From: Gautieria morchelliformis
Taxonomy: Eukaryota; Basidiomycota; Agaricomycetes; Gomphales; Gomphaceae
NCBI GenBank assembly: GCA_015179125.1
Contig: WHVA01000260.1
Coordinates: 88,504-152,503 of the forward strand
Direction of reading: 5' to 3'
DNA length: 64,000 bases
The notes beneath the pieces were generated by a model. The model ran no database searches and was not told where the DNA came from. It saw only the letters and a list, made by a program, of their open reading frames with translations. Made by a program: the position numbers and the translations under genes. Below, piece after piece: positions 29,764 to 40,732 of the stretch. The first letter of the stretch is position 1, and every line of letters starts with the position of its first letter.

Positions 29764-32700
29764 TTAATATATTCCGATTCTCTCGTTGAGGATTCTCACT
29801 CTAGGACTAGGACGTCCTTTAGTGAGAAGATCGGCTAGCATGTGTTCCGTTGGCAGGTACACAAGCTTAATTTCTTTATCTTCGACTATATTTCGGATGA
29901 AATATAATCTAATGTTGAAATGTTTGGTCCTCATGTGTTGTTGAGTGCCATAGACAATGGCAATGGCTGATTGATTGTCTGAATAAAGTTTGATGGGACA
30001 ATTCAGCGGTTGGAATACTTCAGAAATAAAGTGGCGCATCCATAAGGCTTCTTTGCTCGCATGAGTCAGAGCAACGAATTCGGCTTCAGTTGATGATAGG
30101 GCTACTATGGATTGTTTTTGGCAACTCCATGATACTGTCCCTCCATCAATCTGAAAAATATAAGCCGAATATGAGTGCCTGTGCTCTTGTGAAGCCCAAT
30201 CCGCATCTGAATACCCAATGAGGCCATCTCGATTCTCCCCAAGTGTCAATTTGTAGTCTATCGTGCCTTTTAGATATTTAAAGACACATTTGACTGCATT
30301 CCAATGAGTTAAACCTGGGTTTTCGAGGAATTGAGAAAGTAATGACACTGCGAATGCAATGTCTGGTCGAGTGGCTACAGCTGCCCACATCAATGATCCT
30401 ATTGCTTGTCTGTATGGAACTCTTGACATCTTCTGTTTGTCTTCGTCTGTGGAAGGGAATTGGTCCCTGGATAATTTAACGGCTGGGTCGAGAGGCGTGG
30501 AAAATGTTTTGGCATCATCCAGATTGAATTTTTTGATGATTTTCTGGATGTATGCGGCTTGTGATATTGCAATCGATTTGTTATTCCAATCTCTTTCGAT
30601 TTTGAGGTTCAAAAGCCAGTGAATCTCGCCTAGATCTTTCATGCTGAAGATCTGGGCAAGATCATGCTTTACCCCATCGAGGATTGGTTGACTCTCAGCT
30701 GTGATAGTGAGGTCGTCTACTGCCGTTGCAATAATTGCATGCCCTCTCGGTCCACGTCTGAAAAATACAGCTCCATCCGAAGCTGAGAATCCTAACTTAA
30801 GAAATTCACCACTCAGACGTTTATACCATTCCCTTCCAGACTGTTTGAGGCCGTAAAGTGCTTTCTTCAGCAGGAGGACATCATCTTTGTCTCCGGTCTC
30901 ATATCCATACGGCTGTCTCATGTAAATAGGTTCTGGCAGTGTAGCATTCAAATACGCACTGTCCACATCCATTTGGTGAATAGGCCAATTGTTCCTGGCA
31001 GCAATGGCACATATAATCCGTAAGGAAGTCATCCGAGCAACGGGTGCATAGGTTTCATTGTAGTCGACTCCAAAACTTTGTGTAAAGCCTTGGGCGACCA
31101 TCCTTGATCTAGGTGTAATGGGTTTGCCTTCTGGATTACGTTTCCAGAGGAATACCCATCTATTTCCGACAATATTTGCCCCAGGAGGTGGTTTAACCAC
31201 TTCCCATACACCTTTGTCGAGTAGCACCTTATACTCTTTATCCATTGATGCTTTCCACATAGGATCATTTAAGGCTTCATCTGCATTGCTAGGCTCAGTC
31301 TGATTCAAATCTGGCAGCACTTTATCTTTGTTTTGATCGGAGGTCGAAAGTGTACTGATGGCAAGGTTATAATCACTGATGCCGTCAGTTTCAGAGGGTA
31401 AATCTTGTTCGAATAATTTGTCTTGATGGTCCTCAATGTCCTCGTAAGCTAGTGTAGTGATGTCTGCACCAGCATGTCTCTTAGCTTGAGATCTTGTTAC
31501 GGGACCACTTGAGGCCGGCTGCTCTTGCTGCTGATGGATCCTTTCGCTTCTCCTTGTTGGAGCAGCTTCTTTAGGTCTGACATCAACAGTCTGACTGGGT
31601 TGCAGCTCCTTCAGACGTTCCTCTGGTTCATCATCGTCAATTTCCTCGATCTTTGCCTCCTCACTGACTAAGCGACTAGGCATGGGTGCTGGCGCCAAAA
31701 TGGCCTGTATCACTTTTCTGGACGTAGGTAGCTGTGACTCTTCAATAGAAATGATTGGAGCTTTGCCCCCCTTCATCTCTGAGTCAAATATAACATTCCG
31801 CTCGACAGAAACCTTCTGAGAGTCAGGCCAGTAGATGCAGTGACCATGGCTCTGTCCAGAGATTCCTATCCACCGAGCTCTTTTGGCACGGGCTGCTAGT
31901 TTGTTTCCCTCTTTGACTTTAACGTAGACTTCAATTCCCCACACGTATATGTCTTTCAGGTTCGGTTTCTCGTGATTGATCATTTCAAAAGGGGTTTTGT
32001 CTGGCAAAGCTCTTGTATGCGTCCTATTCCTAAGATAGTTGGCGTGCAAAATTGCATGCCCCCATAGGGTCTTAGGAAGACTTGATTCCAATAGCATGGC
32101 ACGAGCTCTTTCAACTAGAGTTCGGTTTAGACGTTCAGCAACACCATTTGACTCTGGGGTGTCGTGCATGGTTAACCGATGCTTCGTGCCTTGCTTGGCT
32201 AAATGCTGTTCGAATTCCGAGCTTGTGTATTCGCCCCCTCTGTCAGAAACAAGTGCTTTGATATGCACATTCCTCTGTCGAAGCATCAAAGCCTCATAGA
32301 GTTTGTATTTTGAAAATGCCTCCGATTTGTTTGCCATCAAATAGATAACCGATTCCCTTGAGTAGTCATCGATGAAAGACACATAATAGGATTTCTTGTC
32401 AATTGTGGAGTGTCTTGCTGGTCCCCAGACATCAGAATAAATTCTGTCACCGAATTTTGAAGATCGGCTTCTGGGTTCCTGAGGAAGTGATTTACGTGCA
32501 ATCTTGGCTTGAATGCACGCATCGCAAACAACCTTGTCACCTTTTGAGCTCAATTCAATGCCTAATATCATGCCACGGTTGAGCAAATGCTGTAGGGACT
32601 TTTGTGAAATGTGCCCCATTTTCTGATGTATCTCCATGGCTGACGCGCATATATGCGCTTCGGCACTTGTATGTTGTAAGTCAAATCGATATAAGCCATT

Positions 32701-33170
32701 CAGCTTTGGTGCTTGCATCAATATCCTGCCTTTGCGATTGGATATTGTGCATTTCTGATCGGCTATCTGAGTGTTATAGCCTGCATCATCGCACCGGCCG
32801 ATCGAGATGAGGGTAACAGCCATTTTGGGCGCGTAGAACGTATCCTTCAATGTGATCTTCACAGTCTTATCTCCAATTATATTAGATAGCACGAGTGAGC
32901 CTGAACCGAAGGCATCAAAGTGCCTTTGTTGGCTGCACGAATTGTGCGCGGCTGTGAGAATGGACTGTAATCCCTCAATAAATTCTTGTGAGGGGTCATA
33001 TGTGCGGTCGTTCCAGTGTCGAGGATAACAACAGTGTCCAAGGATAGACTACTCAAATTGGAGCAGTCAAAGTTGGTGAAAGCGGCTGGACTGCCACTCT
33101 CATCCTCCTCAGAAGACACTTCTTCGGCAACATTCGCCTTGGCTTTGCCCTTCTTCTTTTTGGCTTTCAA
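29764..33170 (-). pseudogene. Copia family G Pol: protease, integrase, RT, RNase H
   Basis: Ty1/copia order, integrase before RT. Protease motif VVILDTGTTAHMT (about 33020), then a frameshift near 32890, then a 1042-codon open frame: pre-integrase HxxxH/CxxC region (HQKMGHISQKSL, VCDACIQAK), integrase D (YSDVWGP), D (VSDRGGEYTS), E (NGVAERLNR), RT (VGNRWVFLWK, MDVDSAYLNATL, AVDDLTIT where YVDD is usual), RNase H (YSDADWASQ, SSTEAEFVALT, KHFNIRLYFIR). Stop at 29764-29766, right at the polypurine tract. Gag is missing: the right end is cut at 33170 within the Lys-rich region. The long intact frame suggests recent activity. Confidence 0.92.
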
Positions 33171-33171
33171 T

Positions 33172-33477
33172 TATAATGTTCACCACACCGGGGGTCGCCA
33201 ACAAGGTTCTCACTAGCAGTCCCATAGTATGTCAAAAAAATGTCTATGCTGAGAAATGCAAGAAGGAGCCAACCCAGTGTCTTAAATGCCAAAGATGACC
33301 ACATGTTGTACACTGCTAAGGACACGACACCTGCGGAACGTGCGGAGAGTGGCACAAGACCTCTCTGTCTGTGATCAAACCAAGCAGCACTGTGTCTCTT
33401 GCAGGTCAAATGATCATCCCAGTTGGGCTAGGTCATGCCCTACATTTATGCGCAAGTGTGTGGAGCTGGACACCAGT
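33172..33477 (+). pseudogene. LINE-like ORF1 zinc-knuckle C-terminus
   Basis: In shifted frames: CYAEKCKKEPTQCLKCQR, CGTCGEWHKTSLCDQ, HCVSCRSNDHPSWARSC and FMRKCVELDT: tandem Cys/His knuckles typical of LINE ORF1 gag-like proteins of fungi. Stops and a frameshift near 33370. May belong to the ORF1 split at 35639, but order along the chromosome is then wrong. Confidence 0.65.
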
Positions 33478-33478
33478 G

Positions 33479-33632
33479 TAGAGGACAGGAATTATAGGGG
33501 TAGTAGGACTGGACTTGGTGCTCAAACGAATAGACTAGAAATCAATTCACTCCCTCAGTGAATTTAGTTGTCACTAATTATATTATACACTACCTAGAAA
33601 TCAATTCACTACAAGATTTCTGGGTCAACAAA
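33479..33632 (-). repeat. Copia LTR remnant
   Basis: TGTAGAGGACAGG then CTAGAAATCAATTCACTCCCTCAGTGAATTT, matching the start of the LTR at 36761-37134 and internal repeats of the 29153-29750 LTR. Truncated; no target duplication found. Confidence 0.65.
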
Positions 33633-35020
33633 CTCAGATGTCCAGGACCTCAGGCGACAAATTGTCGCCCAGCACCACAATTCACGGGTCGCTGGTCATC
33701 CTGGGCGATGGAAGACCCTTGAACTTGTCTCATGAAATTACTGGTGGCCCCACATGTCGTGGTATATTGGGGAGTACTCCAAGACGTGCGATTTATGCCT
33801 GTGAACAAAGGCACGAAGGCAGCCACCCCTCGGTGAACTCCATCCACTCCCTGTCCCTGAAGCTTGCTGGGACATGATCAGTGTTGACTTCATTGTGGAA
33901 CTGCCTGATGCACATGGCTACGATGCTGTGATGAATGTAGTGGACTCGGTCTCCAAGCGGGCACACTTCATCCACACCAACACCATGATCACCGCAGCTG
34001 GAGCAGTGCGACTTTTCCCACACCATGTCTGGAAGCTGCATGGCCTCCCATGAACAGTGGTGTCAGATCGTGGGGTCCAGTTCATGTGTGAATTAACTCG
34101 TGAGCTTTATCGCCTGCTGGGAATTCACATCGCAGCCTCCACAGCATACCACCCACAGACTGATGGACAGATGGAGTGACTCAATCAAGAGCTAGAGCAG
34201 TACCTTCGACTCTTTGTCAATGAGTGACAAGACAACTGGGATGACCTCTTGCCCATGGCTGAGTTCCAGTACAACAACCATGTGCATGCTTCCACTCGTC
34301 AATCACCCTTCATGCTGGACACTGGGTGGCACCCACAAATGGGCTTTGAACCACATCAACCTCCATCAAACCTTGAGTCTGTCAATGAATTCAAGGAATG
34401 CATGGAGGAGTCACTGTCAGAAGCAAAGTCAGCACTGGCAAAGTTGAAGGAGGGAAACATACTATAATCGCCGACATGAACCAGCACCTACATTTTCACC
34501 GGGTGACAAGGTTTACCTCGATGCAAGTGATATACACACCACCCGTCCTTCAAAAAAGCTAGCTCATCGGCGACTTGGCCCCTACATTGTCGAATGCCAA
34601 GTTGGGTCACAAGCCTACTGTCTCTGCCTCCCGAGGTCTCTGAGTCACCTCCACCCCGTTTTCCCTGTCATTAAGCTCACTCCTGCTCCATCTGATCCAA
34701 TCCTGGGTCGGCGACCATCCCCACCACCTCCACCCATCATTAGAGAGGGTGATGAGCACTTTGAAGTTGAACAGGTGTTAGCCAGTCGCATGCAAGCAAA
34801 TCACCTCCAGTTCCTCATCAAGTGGAAGGGGTATGGCTATGAAGAGAATTCTTGGGAAAATGAGGGTGATGTCCAAGCTCCTGACCTCATTGCCGACTTC
34901 TACCGTTCACATCCAGGCGCCCCTCGTCGCATTTGCTCCTTGGAGGCTGTCACCATTCAGAATCGCATCCCTGTTCCACCAGTGGGACTTCATGCGTCGG
35001 GTCGCTGCATTCTAGAGGAG
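33633..35020 (+). pseudogene. Family E Pol 3' part: integrase and chromodomain
   Basis: Integrase zinc domain (GHPGRWKTLELVSRNYWWPHMSR, CDLCL after frameshifts), core D (ISVDFIVELPDAHGYDAV), D (VVSDRGVQF), and a GQMEx box where TGA replaces the codon after the catalytic E. Then LPMAEFQYNNHVHAS, DKVYLDASDIHTTRPSKKL, GPYIVECQVG and a chromodomain EVEQVLASRMQANHLQFLIKWKGYGYEEN-type. Three in-frame TGAs are best explained by CGA to TGA. Ends 7 bp before the 3' LTR; GAGGAGGGGTGA is the polypurine tract. Confidence 0.85.
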
Positions 35021-35026
35021 GGGTGA

Positions 35027-35472
35027 TGTCAGGGGAACACCAATCACACACTGCTTTATTGTAATGCGCATTATTGCAGTGTGCATTATCACATGCATTA
35101 TCGCATGCATTATTGCAGCGTGTTGTTGGTGGCCCCTGAGCTTCTCCTAGCCTTTGGCATCCTTCTGTCTTGTGTTCCGTTTATTTCCCTTCCTGTTCCG
35201 GCCCCTTCCGACATCATTCCTTCCTTATCTGTCCAGCCCTGTTATCGCTGGCATGATTGCTTATGTAACTCGGGCATTCGGTGATTGGGATAGCATGCCC
35301 GAGTTTACTTATAGTTGTAGTTAGGTGGCGAAGGGGTTCCTTAGAGTTTTCTCTTTGGATCCCCCTTTGCCAGCTATGTCTGTGTCCTGTATATAGTTCT
35401 CTATCTTACTTTGGATCCCCCTTTGCCAGTTTGCCGCTTGAGTGTAGAGCGTCTGCCTAGGTTGCCCTTATA
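35027..35472 (+). repeat. Family E 3' LTR
   Basis: 446 bp, close to 19411-19846 with small indels and substitutions; followed by GTATT (35473-35477). The two LTRs plus TSD are 16 kb apart because of later insertions or rearrangement. Confidence 0.88.
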
Positions 35473-35639
35473 GTATTGTCAAGGATATGGATGGAGGGGG
35501 GGAGAGAAGGCAGTAGTCAGTGCAAGGCAGCTCACCAATGGGGAAGTCCTCTTTGAACTCAACATGGAGGAGGTGGCGAGATGGCTTAACGAGGCCAGAA
35601 ACAGAATTCAGTTCATGAAGGCTCTGGCGCCGGATGCAA
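35473..35639 (+). pseudogene. LINE-like ORF1, fourth fragment
   Basis: IVKDMDGGG, one-base shift in a G run, then KAVVSARQLTNGEVLFELN and EEVARWLNEARNRIQFMKAL. Continues the frame left at 19410. Ends where copia sequence begins. Confidence 0.65.
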
Positions 35640-35822
35640 ACATTGCATATGACTCCTCATAAAAATTTATTGAGGAACTACTGTCAATTATCACAGCCAA
35701 GGACTATCCGAGCAGCCAACAAAGGCACTTTTGATGCCTTTGGCTCAGGACTGCTCGTATTATCCAATAAGGTTGGAGATAAAACAGTAGAGGTCACATT
35801 GCAAGATACGTACTATGCGAGC
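35640..35822 (+). pseudogene. Inverted piece of copia protease region
   Basis: HMTPHKNLLRNYCQLSQ, RTIRAANKGTFDAFGSG and VGDKTVEVTLQDTYYA on the plus strand, matching 32800-33000 of family G, but butted against a minus-strand copia gag at 35823. It looks like a 183-bp inversion in place, with loss of the codons between. Confidence 0.75.
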
Positions 35823-36755
35823 ACTCATTGAAATTGGTGAAGGCAAGATTCCCATCATCACTTTCCTCAGAAGAGGTCTCTTCTTTGGCAACATTCGCTT
35901 TTGCTTTACCCTTCTTCTTCTTTTTGCCTTTGGCTTTTTTCTTCTGATGTGGTCCTTTTCTTTACCACCTCCTTTAGCCCAGCAATTTTTGATAGTGCGT
36001 CCAGGCTTTTTGCAGTTACTGCATGTATGCATCTTCTGCCCCTTCTGGTCCTTCTTAGTAGATGAACCAATAAACACTTGCTCTTCTTGCGGGAGTGTTT
36101 TCTTCCTGTCATACTGAGCCTTTAGTACCCTAATAATGTCATCAGGGACTAAGGGCCTCCCGCATTCTTCAAGCAAAGTGGTGAGGGCATCCATGACTGC
36201 CTCATAGGATGGTGGAAGTGACGCAAGGATGATATCCATGAATTCTTCTTCAGAAACTCTGGCTCCCATCTCATTAAGACGAGCATATAGGTCTTGGGCC
36301 TTGTCCAAATGATCTCTCAAGTCTCCATCCTCAGGACATCTCATACTGTGGAGTTGTCTCTGCAGGCTGGTGAGGACCATCTTGGGCTTTTTGGTCATTT
36401 CATTGACCAATGCATCCCAAGTCTCTTTTGCTGTCTTTTGTTTCTGTAGCATCAGAGCTAGTGACTCTGACACTGAGACGATGATTTGGGTTTTGGCTTG
36501 TCCTTCTCTAGCAAGATATCTCTCCAGCCTCTCCTTGGCATTATCTATCTGAGTTTCCTCAGCTTCTGTAAGAATATGGCCTGGGGGCATGACTGGAGGA
36601 TCAGAAGGTTGAGTGACTCTCCCTTCTACATGCTTGAGTAGATTTTTGGACTCGAAATAGCTGATGAGAGTGGCTCGCCACAATGGCCAATTACTTCTAT
36701 CTGTAGCAAGCTTCTCAACACCAAAAAGTTTCTCTGAAGTGTCTCTGGGGCCCAT
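35823..36755 (-). pseudogene. Copia family H Gag
   Basis: MGPRDTSEKLFGVEKLATD, WPLWRATLISYFESKNLLKH, ETWDALVNEM, LHSMRCPEDGDLRDHLDKA, EEFMDIILASLPPSYEAVM, a UBN2-like copia gag. The zinc knuckle reads CSNCKKPGRTIKNC, with R in place of the ligand H. After about residue 285 a frameshift leads to the Lys-rich tail. The ATG lies inside the primer-binding site. Confidence 0.85.
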
Positions 36756-36760
36756 AACCC
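36745..36760 (-). other. Copia primer-binding site: half initiator-Met tRNA type
   Basis: GGGTTATGGGCCCCAG on the minus strand directly follows the LTR. It is complementary to an initiator tRNA-Met anticodon stem-loop (CUGGGCCCAUAACC type), as known for Drosophila copia. The gag start codon is the complement of the CAU anticodon. Confidence 0.65.
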
Positions 36761-37134
36761 TGTAGAGGACAGGAATTACAGGCAGTAGGACTGGACTTGG
36801 TGGTCAAAAGAATAGACTAGAAATCAATTCACTCTCTCAGTGAATTTAGTTGTCACTGAGAGAGGGGGGAAATGTGTCTTACTGTGCATATACTACCACC
36901 CGGCCCTTTAGCGCCCATGGCAGTGTGCATCGAAATGATTATGTAAGGGTGCCGGTAGTGAAAAGAAGATAAACAAATCGAAATAGAAGTACAAATCTTT
37001 GATATAAAATTTCGGAAAAATTCTGAAAGATAAAGTAATCATAGTAGAACAATCTGAAAAGAAATCGGACAGAAATACGAATGGTGGAATTTATTTGGCT
37101 TGATTTTGGTGCAGGAGCATAAATTCACCCAGCA
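36761..37134 (-). repeat. Copia family H 5' LTR
   Basis: Minus-strand LTR, sense start TGCTGGGTGAATTT (37134) and end CCTCTACA (36761), 374 bp. Lacks the 109-bp duplication of family G. It interrupts the antisense gene of family I. Its partner LTR with flank AGCTA was not found. Confidence 0.8.
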
Positions 37135-37846
37135 AGCTACACCGGACTTTCTGGTCTACGCATTGCTGGCAAGCGGTTTTCTTTCCCTGCAGACACTGAG
37201 TGTTGCACCATCTGCAAGCATTGCATGGCTTGTGCTGTAACAAAAAAATACATAAGTCAAACCCAGACCGAACTGACCCGAGGACTTACCTCTTCATCCG
37301 ACTCCTCCTCGTCTGACTCTTCTGTCGCCTTCCTTTTCTTCATTCTGGAGGCCTTAAGCTTTGCCTTAGCCACACTCCTTTCCAGCACGTGCTTCACGAC
37401 CAGAATCCGAGCTTGCGCTACTGCTGAATCCACAATTACCGGCTCGGGTGACGGGATGTGAAAATTTTGATTCACATCAGCTTGTCAGATCTTTTCAGCT
37501 TCCAATATAGCGAAAAGTCGAAGTCGCTCATATACGGCTGCTGGCCCCGGTGCTTTCTGAGCCTCCTTGGCTTTCACCTTTAAGGGCTTCTTCTCAGCTT
37601 CCTGGGCTTCCTCAGCTTTTTGAGCCTCTTCGGCTCTTCATGCAGCTTTGGCCTGTGCCTCCCATTCCTTCTGTTCCACCTCGGCTTTTTCTTCATCCTC
37701 CCACCATTTTTCTCTAAAGCCTCCTTGTGCTCTTGTGCAAGCCTCGGTTTTTCCATCAGCTCATTCTGGCACTTTTCGGCCTCAAGCTCAGCCTGTGCAA
37801 GCTCAGCATTGATCTTGTCGATGGGAATGTTGCATGTTTCTGACAT
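37135..37846 (-). pseudogene. Family I antisense Zn(II)2Cys6 coiled-coil gene, spliced, 3' truncated
   Basis: Starts MSETCNIPIDKINAELAQ (37846), then a long charged helix (ELEAEKCQNELMEK, EAQKAEEAQEAEKK), with a frameshift and stops, an acidic EESDEEESDEE tract, a 55-bp intron (37235-37289; GTAAGT to TTACAG), and after it C-x2-C-x6-C-x7-C-x2-C-x6-C starting HKPCNACRWC. Cut after the sixth Cys by the copia LTR. Same layout as the family B gene: opposite strand to the element, next to the 3' LTR. The intron supports real expression on the minus strand. Confidence 0.75.
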
Positions 37847-37980
37847 GATCCATGATTTCTGATAGTGATGGGAGAAGACAAGAAGCAGAACGTGAAACAA
37901 AGCTTATGTAACCCTCCCGACCCAGCAATCTCCTGGATCTCACTTATGGCCTTATGGGTTCGTCCATAAGGGGGAGGTAC
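37847..37980 (+). other. Family I spacer and polypurine tract
   Basis: 134 bp between the antisense start and the LTR, ending AAGGGGGAGGTAC (37968-37980), equivalent to the AGAAGGGAGATAC of family B. Must also hold the antisense promoter unless that is in the LTR. Confidence 0.6.
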
Positions 37981-38408
37981 TGTTATGATCTGTTCCTGAA
38001 TCCTGTCCCAAAGCCTTGGCTTCGGTTCTCATTTAGGAACCTCAGGTTCTACTCAGCTTTCCTTCAGGTTTCCCTTTGCACCTTCCATCACCCCTGACTT
38101 CCTTTTCTAGTTAGTTCCCCATTTACCTGACCCTTTGTTCCCCTGACCATTGATTGATCCAATCATTGTCCCTTCGCAACCCTGCATGCTACTTTACTAT
38201 ATAGACCCCCAGTCTATGTATCGTAGTTCCTCAGTTCAGATATTGAATTAGCTTCTCGTACTTAGACATCCCTGCTTGATATCAAAACCTGCTTCTCAGC
38301 TTATAGCCGAGACCGCTCCTGAAATTAGGGCAGAACACTGAGTGAGTGCAACCCACCCAAGTTCGGCCTTGGTAAAACTGAACTACAGTACGACTCACAA
38401 CCTTAACA
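37981..38408 (+). repeat. Family I 3' LTR
   Basis: TGTTATGATCTGTTCC to CAACCTTAACA, 428 bp, with TATATAG near 38199. Right neighbour is family F RT. The 5' LTR was not found. Confidence 0.75.
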
Positions 38409-39293
38409 TTGATTCATCTGGAGGACATTGCAAAAACTCCATTTGCAACGATACTTGGCACATTTCAAAGCCAAGTAATCCAGATGGGAGATTGCAATGT
38501 GTCATTGACATTCCAATGATTGATGACAGCAATCTTCCATGACTGCATAGGTCACTTCATCCACATATACACATGGATGATATCTTTGTCTTCTCACACT
38601 CTATTGAAGAGCATGAGGAACACCTCCACATAGTCTTCAACAGACTGCACAAAAATCACCTCTTCTTAAGCAAGAAGAAAGTGGATCTCTACTCAGAATG
38701 AATGGAGTATCTTGGCCACATTATAGATGGCCAAGGCGTGTACATGGACGCAGACAAAATGCAATGCATCCGCGAATGGAGGAGGCCCAGGACGTTCAAC
38801 GACATCCAACGCTTCCTTGGGCTCATACAATACCTGGCACATTACATGCCAGATGTGAGCACATACACCACCCCATTGTTGGGATGCATACACAACAACC
38901 GGCCATTCAATGGACACTGTTGCTTGACAAGTGCCTTCAAATGCATAAAGGACTGGCCTGCAAGGCCCCCATCCTGTGACCGGTGGACCTGCGGAGTGAT
39001 GACCCCATCTGGGCCATCATGGATGGTTCAAAATCGGGTGTCGGTGCCATATATAGCCAGGGCCCCCCTTACTGGAGGACGTGCCAGCCTGCAGGTTTCT
39101 TGTCAAAGAAGTTCAGCGTTGCCCAACAACACTACAGGACCCATGAGCACGAGACGATCGCCATGCTTGAGGCCCTTATGAAGTGGGAGGACAAGCTCCT
39201 AGGCAAAGGTTCACCATGGTCACGGACCACAAGGGCCTTGAATACTTCAAGACCCAGAAGAATCTATCTGACCGTCAGGTCAGATGGTGGGAG
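38409..39293 (+). pseudogene. Family F pol: RT and RNase H
   Basis: IHLEDIAKTPFATILGTF, QVIQMGDCN, catalytic box frameshifted (TATACACATGGATGAT), DDIFVFSHSIEEHEEHL, MEYLGHIIDGQGVYMDADK, FLGLIQYLAHYMPDV, then ITDGSK-like IMDGSKSGVGAIYSQG and RQVRWWE. Related to families A and C, with stops and indels. Interrupted at 39293 by family D; continues at 24415. Confidence 0.85.
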
Positions 39294-39717
39294 TGTAAGT
39301 ATCCTACGTGCTGTAGGTGTAGATGCTAGCGTGACCTCAAGATCGCACAAGCTAGCTTAGGAGTGTGAGCAAGGTGCGGGAAATAAGATGCTTCTCTAAA
39401 GCTACATACAAGCCTAGTTATAGGAAAAGAACAATGAGCTGCACAGTGGCACAAGTGGAAAATATGCAGATGGTGGACAAAGGTACGATCAGTGGACCGT
39501 ATACGCGAGTGGACAGGGTGGAAGGTGGATACATGCAGACACAATACCATCAGTGGGCTGCATCAAACAAGGCACGCATGTGTGAAACAAAAAAGAAAAG
39601 GGGCAGAGGAATAGTGTCCGAATCCTAATCACTATGAATCTAAAAATAGAACATCGAGACAAATCGAGAAATAGACTGTATCTGAAATCACTGTACAGGG
39701 AGCTACGCTCCCTTACA
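39294..39717 (-). repeat. Family D 3' LTR
   Basis: TGTAAGTATCC to CTCCCTTACA. Inner side (39718 on) has CCAGGGAGA on the minus strand as polypurine tract. Outer side GGGAG joins family F. Confidence 0.88.
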
Positions 39718-39759
39718 TCTCCCTGGGACTAAAATTTTGACCGTCCCCGGTCAAGCGTA

Positions 39760-40068
39760 AGGTGGCAAAGACAGGGAACTAATTGGCAAAGGAGGAATCG
39801 GCTGGGACATCGCTGCTGTCGATGAGGGAAGTAACTGGGATGATAGTGCGTGAGCGGGGATAATAGGGGATGAGCCGAAAGCCCGCGAACGGCAGCTTGG
39901 ACACCGAGCCATCAAGTTCCGCCAAGATATACGCGTTGTTATGATTGCGCCGGACGACAAGAAGTGGTCCTAAGTAGCGTGGCTTGGATTTATGAGATAA
40001 GTCAGTTTTGATCCTTGTATTTTGAATGAGGATGAGAGAGCCAAGGGCAAAGTTGTAATCCTTGATCA
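39760..40068 (-). pseudogene. Family D integrase C-terminal end
   Basis: DYNFALGSLILIQNTRI, KPRYLGPLLVVRRN, AYILAELDGSVSKLPFAGFRLIPYYPR: SH3-like integrase tail of this gypsy group, ending SSFAN and stop (39779-39781). No chromodomain. Separated from the rest by a B solo LTR. Confidence 0.8.
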
Positions 40069-40727
40069 TGTTACAACCGTACATTTCCGACTTCCGACCC
40101 TCAGTTCCACAACACTTTCCGCCCCTCTGATATTTCCAACATCCTGCCCCTTGTTCTACTCCCTTGTTCTTTTGACTCTATTACTCGGACACTCCGGACC
40201 CGTTTCATCATTCATCAAGATCATATATCCGGTCACCCTTGTAGTTCATTGTCAGATATGTTTTCCGACCCCTTGTTCTTTCGCCATTGTTTTACCTTAC
40301 CCTGAACCCCCCTTGTAGTCCCATTGTTCCCAATTAGTTAGTTCCCACATATGTCTACCCGACTTCCGCTCCCCCCGGAATTTGCTTAGTACCATCTCAT
40401 TACCTGTTGTCTCAGCTCTTTGTATAAAAGCCTGTCATGTATGTCTGTTATTCTGCATCAGATAATCGCCTTCGATACTTGATTTCCTTCGTTCCATCTC
40501 CTGTTCTTAGCACAGCGAGTCTAGCAAGACCTCCGTCTCTCCGCCTTCCGCCTTCCGCCTCCTGCCTCAGTTCCGACTCAAGTTCCGAACAACCTTTAGT
40601 TCAGTACTTTCCGACTTCCGACTCATTTCCAAAATACTTAGGACGATAGTTCATTGGGGGCGCAACCTACAAGTTGAAGCCGCTGTCCTTTCCAGTTCCA
40701 ACTTAGAGGAAATCTCGATACGTAACA
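40069..40727 (+). mobile_element. Family B solo LTR, 659 bp, TSD GATCA
   Basis: TGTTACAACCG to ATACGTAACA; GATCA at 40064-40068 and 40728-40732. Diverged from the 9977 LTR by many substitutions and small deletions. Confidence 0.93.
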
Positions 40728-40732
40728 GATCA

